From the NCBI GenBank assembly GCA_031268675.1, contig JAIRWY010000037.1, positions 1-48,856 on the forward strand: a stretch of DNA of 48,856 nucleotides. Direction: 5' to 3'. The position numbers were made by a program, and so were the translations under genes. The stretch comes from Candidatus Ancillula glyptotermitis. GTDB lineage: Bacteria > Actinomycetota > Actinomycetes > Actinomycetales > Bifidobacteriaceae. Positions 39,001-45,000 of the stretch are shown one piece after another (position 1 is the stretch's first letter; each line of letters begins with the position of its first letter). The notes under the pieces were generated by a model. That model had not been told where the DNA came from. It did no database searches and saw nothing but the letters and a program-made list of their open reading frames with translations.

Positions 39001-42000
39001 TCAAATATTAAGGTTCAAGTTTCAGCACCAGTTTTTGAAGCTCCGCAGCAAGAAGATAATGTTAATGATGTTGTACTTGATGCTTGGAAAGTTCCTGATG
39101 ATGATGGTCAAATTCCGAGCCAAAATCAGCGACTTACTGTGTTAAATGCACCTACAAAGAAAAACAGCATATTAGCAGACAGTTCCTCACCTTCCAGTAT
39201 TAGTTGTATGTGGGAGAAAGATAGGTCTGGCACAATTACAACGCTTGCAGTTGCAGGTGAGAGTTGTGGATTTTCAAAGGGGTTTGATGTGTCACAAAAG
39301 GAGTTCAACATCAACCTTAGAGACTATAAAGATGGAACAATACAGACGGGAGACAAGATTCGCTTCAAGATGACTTACTCAGCTGCTGGTTTTACAGATT
39401 ATGAAAATGGAACTTCACTTGCCACATCAGGTGCAGGTTCAATATATTCTTCTGCTTGGACTACACTTATAGCAAGCACATTTAATACACCAGTGTTTGA
39501 TATTCCAAATACCCTTGAAGTGATTTCTAATAACGATACCTCTGCTCTAACTAGCTTTAAGATGCATATACCAACAGATGCTAGTAACGTGTTCTACGAA
39601 AACAGTGTAGATATGTATTGCACAATTCAAGGTGCTGGTAGAGTTGCATACGCAACTGAGTTCAAGGCGAAGATTAAGGGTAGAAGTGGTGAAACTGATG
39701 AAGAAGAAATCTCACCTATTGAAATTTCTGACATACAATATGCCCCCAATATTTGCGACAAGACCAGATACAACTTTTCGCAAACTGAAATTGATCGAGG
39801 TTACCGTGAATTTACTATACAAGCACTTCCAGATGCAAGAACTTCTTTTCCGTCTCAAGCAGATGCTCCAGCGCAAAAAGCACCAGTATGGAAATTTTCA
39901 ACTATAATTCATGACAATAAGAACCGTTATCAGAACTTGAGCAATGAGAATAATCCTACGCTATTGACTAGACAAGATACATCTACAGATTTTCCTATAA
40001 CTGGTGCTCAACCTGGTCAAGTTTCTCTAGGTCATATAGAGCCTCTTGCTCCTGCTCAAAGCTTGGGCGTTACAAACAACAGCGAAGTACATTGGCATGT
40101 GGGGGATACTTTCCACTACGATCTAGCAGATTCTGTACCTAAACCAGAAAATGTCCAGTTTGCCCAGTCTACTTCGTATGATTCAGATGTTAGTCCAAAT
40201 CAAGTAACTGGTTTTGTCCGCTGTTATTTAACGGTATTAGATGCAACTGATAGTGAAACTGACGGATCTGGAAATGCAGTTAGTGGAACTACTTTGGCCC
40301 AAGATAGTCTTAGTTCATCTAGCCCGCAGTATAATCCAAGTATAGATACAGACGTGAGTGCATCTGGATCAAATCAGTGTGCAGATCAAGGATACCAGTA
40401 CAATTTTGTTATATCACCTTCAATGTACGGAAAGAAAATACAGTTGAACTATGTATACTATGTGCCAGGATATAGAAGTATTGCCAATTCAACTAGATGG
40501 TTTACAATTGAACCAGGTAATTTTGGAGATGAATTGAAGTATAAAAATGACAAGGATTCAGACGAATTTGTTAACTACGCTGCAAGAGTTAAAACTGATA
40601 CATCAAGTATTTATGATAATCCTCAAAACTTGACCAATTTATCTTCATGGTTAAGTACGCATTTTGATGATATTAAAGATGATGTGTCTATAAGGCATAT
40701 TAGATGGGAGTTTACACCTACAAGCGAGGATGAAAACTTGGGCAATTGGCAAGATATTGAATCTTTACCTGTTACAAATGGAGAAATTGTTAATCAGGCA
40801 TCTGGTGATGGCGCTACACTTGGCAATAAGTACGCAATAATTGACCAGACTAACCGGTTCATAATTACACCAAAACCTGCTGCTGTTGGTGGCAAACTTA
40901 GAGCATGCGTTGAAATATCAACACTTGGTTATACTTCTAAGAATATTTGTTCAAATGCCCATGAAGTTAAACCTGCTAGTTTTGAAAGTTCAGATTTTAG
41001 TTATCCAACTAGTTTTAGTCATGTATATAGGGACACTTATAATTACTCATACATTATTAACAGATCATCTACAGATGTTGTTATCAATCATCAAGCAGGT
41101 CAACAAAGGTTGTGGAATAGCGACCTCTCAATAATCAGCACATATCCAACACTTAATATAACTTGGTACAAATCTGATAGCGCGACTGGAGAAAATCCGC
41201 AGCTAGTAAATTCGGATGATGCACTTATTTCTTCTTCTGCTCCTCAAGATGATGCAGGATTCATGCTCGGATACTTAAACAACCTAGTTACACCAAAATC
41301 AAGCCTAGTTGGCAAGTATATTAGACCAAGTTGTACTTTGAAAGCTACTGGTTTTTCAGATTATCAACTACCTGCACAATTGTGTGGAAGTTTTACGCTA
41401 GTTGGTCAAAAGGAGTTGAATGTTCCTTCATGGCAGTACAAAGCTGACAGTGTAGAAAATGGCGCAGTTGAAGTTGGTAAAGTTGCTGATTTCAAAATAT
41501 CTAGTGTTAATTATGCAAGTTCTGATTTGCCTTCAAATGACGTATCCCAGTCCATGTTTACCAAGACCTTTGAGAAGTGGCAGTATGCAGATAGTAGTAA
41601 TCCTACTCCAGATCAAGTGCATGATTTGAGTGGAGATGATGATTTTGCAACACTTGAGGGGGACACTTTAAGGCCCTGGACTAAACTTTTGGGCAAGTAT
41701 ATACGAGTGGAATATGAAGTGCGCGATAATAGAGAGCCTCAAGGTTTTGTCCAGACAAAATTCTACAGTAGTTTCAAACAGGTGCAGATCCCTCTTGCAG
41801 CGCAGTTAAACTTTGATGGCAATACTTCTGATGGGCAAATAGGAACTCTACAGAGTATGAATCTGCATCCAAATGTTTTGACTAGTTCAATTCAAAATGT
41901 GTACTATAAACAAGGCTTTGAATTTGCTGGTTGGTGTACAGCGAAAGTTCTTGATTTCCATGCCGTATCGCTTAGTAATGCAAAATCTACATGCGAAAAC

Positions 42001-45000
42001 TTAAGTGAAGATTATCAAGATCATGATGATTTCAGCTTGAATGAAGAAAAAGCAGTATTTGTGGCTAATAATAGTTCCTATACATTAAAACTTGATCGTT
42101 TAAACACCACGCTTTATGCTATTTGGGCACCTAAGACGGTAAATATAACCTATGACCTTGGGCAAAACCAGAAACATACTTCAGCGCAAGTTCTATCACC
42201 TGGTGTTTCAAGTGTAAAGTATGATGATAACTATTCAAGTCAATACTACAGTAACTATTTACCTACTAATCCAACGCTTACTGGGTATAACTTTGCTGGT
42301 TGGTGTACATTTAAAACGTCTATAACAATAACATCACAAGATGCTGCACTTAGTAGTTGTACAGAAAATGATGGTGTTATATGGCAAAACAGCACTTTAT
42401 TTACTACTGCAAACAAGGTACAAGAGAGCTTTGAGGATGATTTTCCAAATGCTTTGCCAGATGATCGCCAGTACAATTTAACTCTGCACGCTATTTGGGT
42501 TGCAAAATCTGTTGATGTTGTTTACTGTCTAAATGATGTTAACGGGGCAGCTGGAGAAAGTAGGTGCAATACTGCTGGTGTAGGTTCAACGGCAACTGAT
42601 GCCTATACCAATAGCGTTGATACATCAAAGAGCGCGTTTTATGAGCAAGAAATCCTAAATGCTCCAACTAAACCAACACGGCCAGGATATCACTTCGCTT
42701 GTTGGTCCGTGAACGAGAATACACCTTATGCAAACTGCCAAACTTCTCAAAATGTTTTCCATTTTCCTGGCGAGGAATTTGAGTCTTCTAAATTAAGCTT
42801 GACCAATAATATTGATGTGCAGTCTATAAATACTTCTCCCTATATCCCGCTGTATGCAGTCTGGCAGCCATTAACTGTAGATCTTTCTTATGAATCAAGT
42901 GTTGTTTCTCCTGAGGTGCAGGAGCGCACGCGCAGTTTTGATGCTCCAATTGGTAATTTAGCTGTAACTAATCCGTACTTGTCATATTTCACGTTCAAGT
43001 GTTGGACTCGCGCAGATGATCAAGCGTGGACTTCTCCAGATGAGGTCAATGGTGGAACTGGGAAAGCACCGTCGTCTGATGCTGCTTGCTGGGATTTTGG
43101 CAATTCTAGTTTGAATCAGGCAAATTGTGTACACATCACAGTGAATCCTGATGACTTAGATGATCAGTTGCTTGAACTCCATCTGCGTGCATCATATATT
43201 GCTAAGAAGATTGACATAAACTTTGTAGCAGGTGCTCCTAGCGGATCTACAGCAGTAGATACAGGAATAACTCATCTTCAGAAAAACTACATGGAGTATA
43301 TGACAAGTGTTGAAAATCCGCAGTCAAATGAGGCTCATATTTGGTCGCGTCTAGGCTACGAATTCATCGGATGGGTTGCAGGTCCTAGTTACCAAACTGA
43401 AGAAGCATTTGAAGACTTCAAGGCGCAGCATAATAATTTCGTTTTGCCATCTAGGACTGATGTAGATAGTTTGAACTATGTTTTCTGGAAGTTTGGAAGT
43501 CATCTAGGAGATTCATCGCAACTTATTGATGAAAACGGTGTGGTTGACGGACAAGGTAATGATAACGCACACTTGACATTATATCCAATTTGGAGAGCAA
43601 AACCAGTGGCTATCAACTACCATATTTTTGAGCCAGATTCTGAAAATGATTTCTATTTACCAACTGATTATAACTGGACAACTTCTATAGATTTTGATGC
43701 TAATTATCAGAACCCTGGAACGCTAGATGAAAGTGCAATTGCTCCGCTGAATCTGTATTTAGCTGGTTATGAATTCATTGAGTGGAATACTAATCCTAGT
43801 AGAACTGGTTATACCTTCACTAGAATCGATGAACCAGAACAGGGTGATAATGTTACTGTAAAGAAGTTTGATACAGCAAAGTTGCTGAATACAGAAAGTG
43901 GAGTTGTAAATACAGATTATATTGCTTCTAAAACACCAAATGCGTCCCAGTATTCGCTAGATTTGTATTCTTCATTTGACAGGCTGAAGTATATTTTGGC
44001 TAATCCAACAGTAGATAAACCGACAACTATTAAGGATGATATCAGTGTTGAAGTTGCTCAAGATCGCCAAGATGCTCATGATGATGAAGGTAGGCATATT
44101 TTTGAATATAATGAACAAGTAACTTTTACTTTAAGTTCTTTACCTGCTGGTTATTCTGTAAAGTCTTGGGATATGAAACCAACTGTTGATCAGATAAGTT
44201 TAGGCGAGGTTAGTGATGAAAATGTTGGAAAATGTACAGTTGAGCTAAATAAAGATCCACACAATTTTGTCCCAGTAACTAAGGATAGTTCTAAGGTGCA
44301 AGTTAATATGCCAGATTGTAATGTTGATGTTTTGGTAACTCTGCAGTCAGACCCTCAAAAGATTCATTTTTATTCAGGTACTTCTTCTAATGCATCAGAG
44401 ACTAAGATTGGTGATTTACTCTCACCAGAGGAAGTACCAGATGAAGAAATTGAGAGCAACTACATTTTAGGAAGTGAAGAGTTTGTAGATATTACCGAAA
44501 AAACTGGAGAGAAATATACTATTCCTGAAGATAAACCAACTAGACCAGGTTTTGAGTTCACTAAATGGACTGTGCTAAATTTAGATGATGTTGACAAAAC
44601 TGGCGCAAAAGGTGAGTTCGCACTTCCAGGAGATAGCATTACAGTACCTGCAGGTGGTCTTGCATTTAAGGCGAACTGGAAGGTACTGGGGTGTGATTAC
44701 TATGGACTTAATAGTCTTGACAAGGATGAAGATAAATGCGCAGATAATTCGCCTGTGCCAACTCCTCCTCTTCCTCCTGCAACTAGTTTTGAGGATGTAC
44801 ATGATCAATTACCACTGTTGATTAAAATTTCATCAGATGATGCTCCGCTGATACTTTCTGAAATTACTATTGAAGAAGGAGGAGATACGAGCGTCACGGT
44901 TGGAACTGATATTGGGCATGAAGATACTTATACAGTTGCGAAAAGGCCACATGGACCATTTGAGCCATTTGAGTGGATTCGCATCTACTTCTATTCGGAT

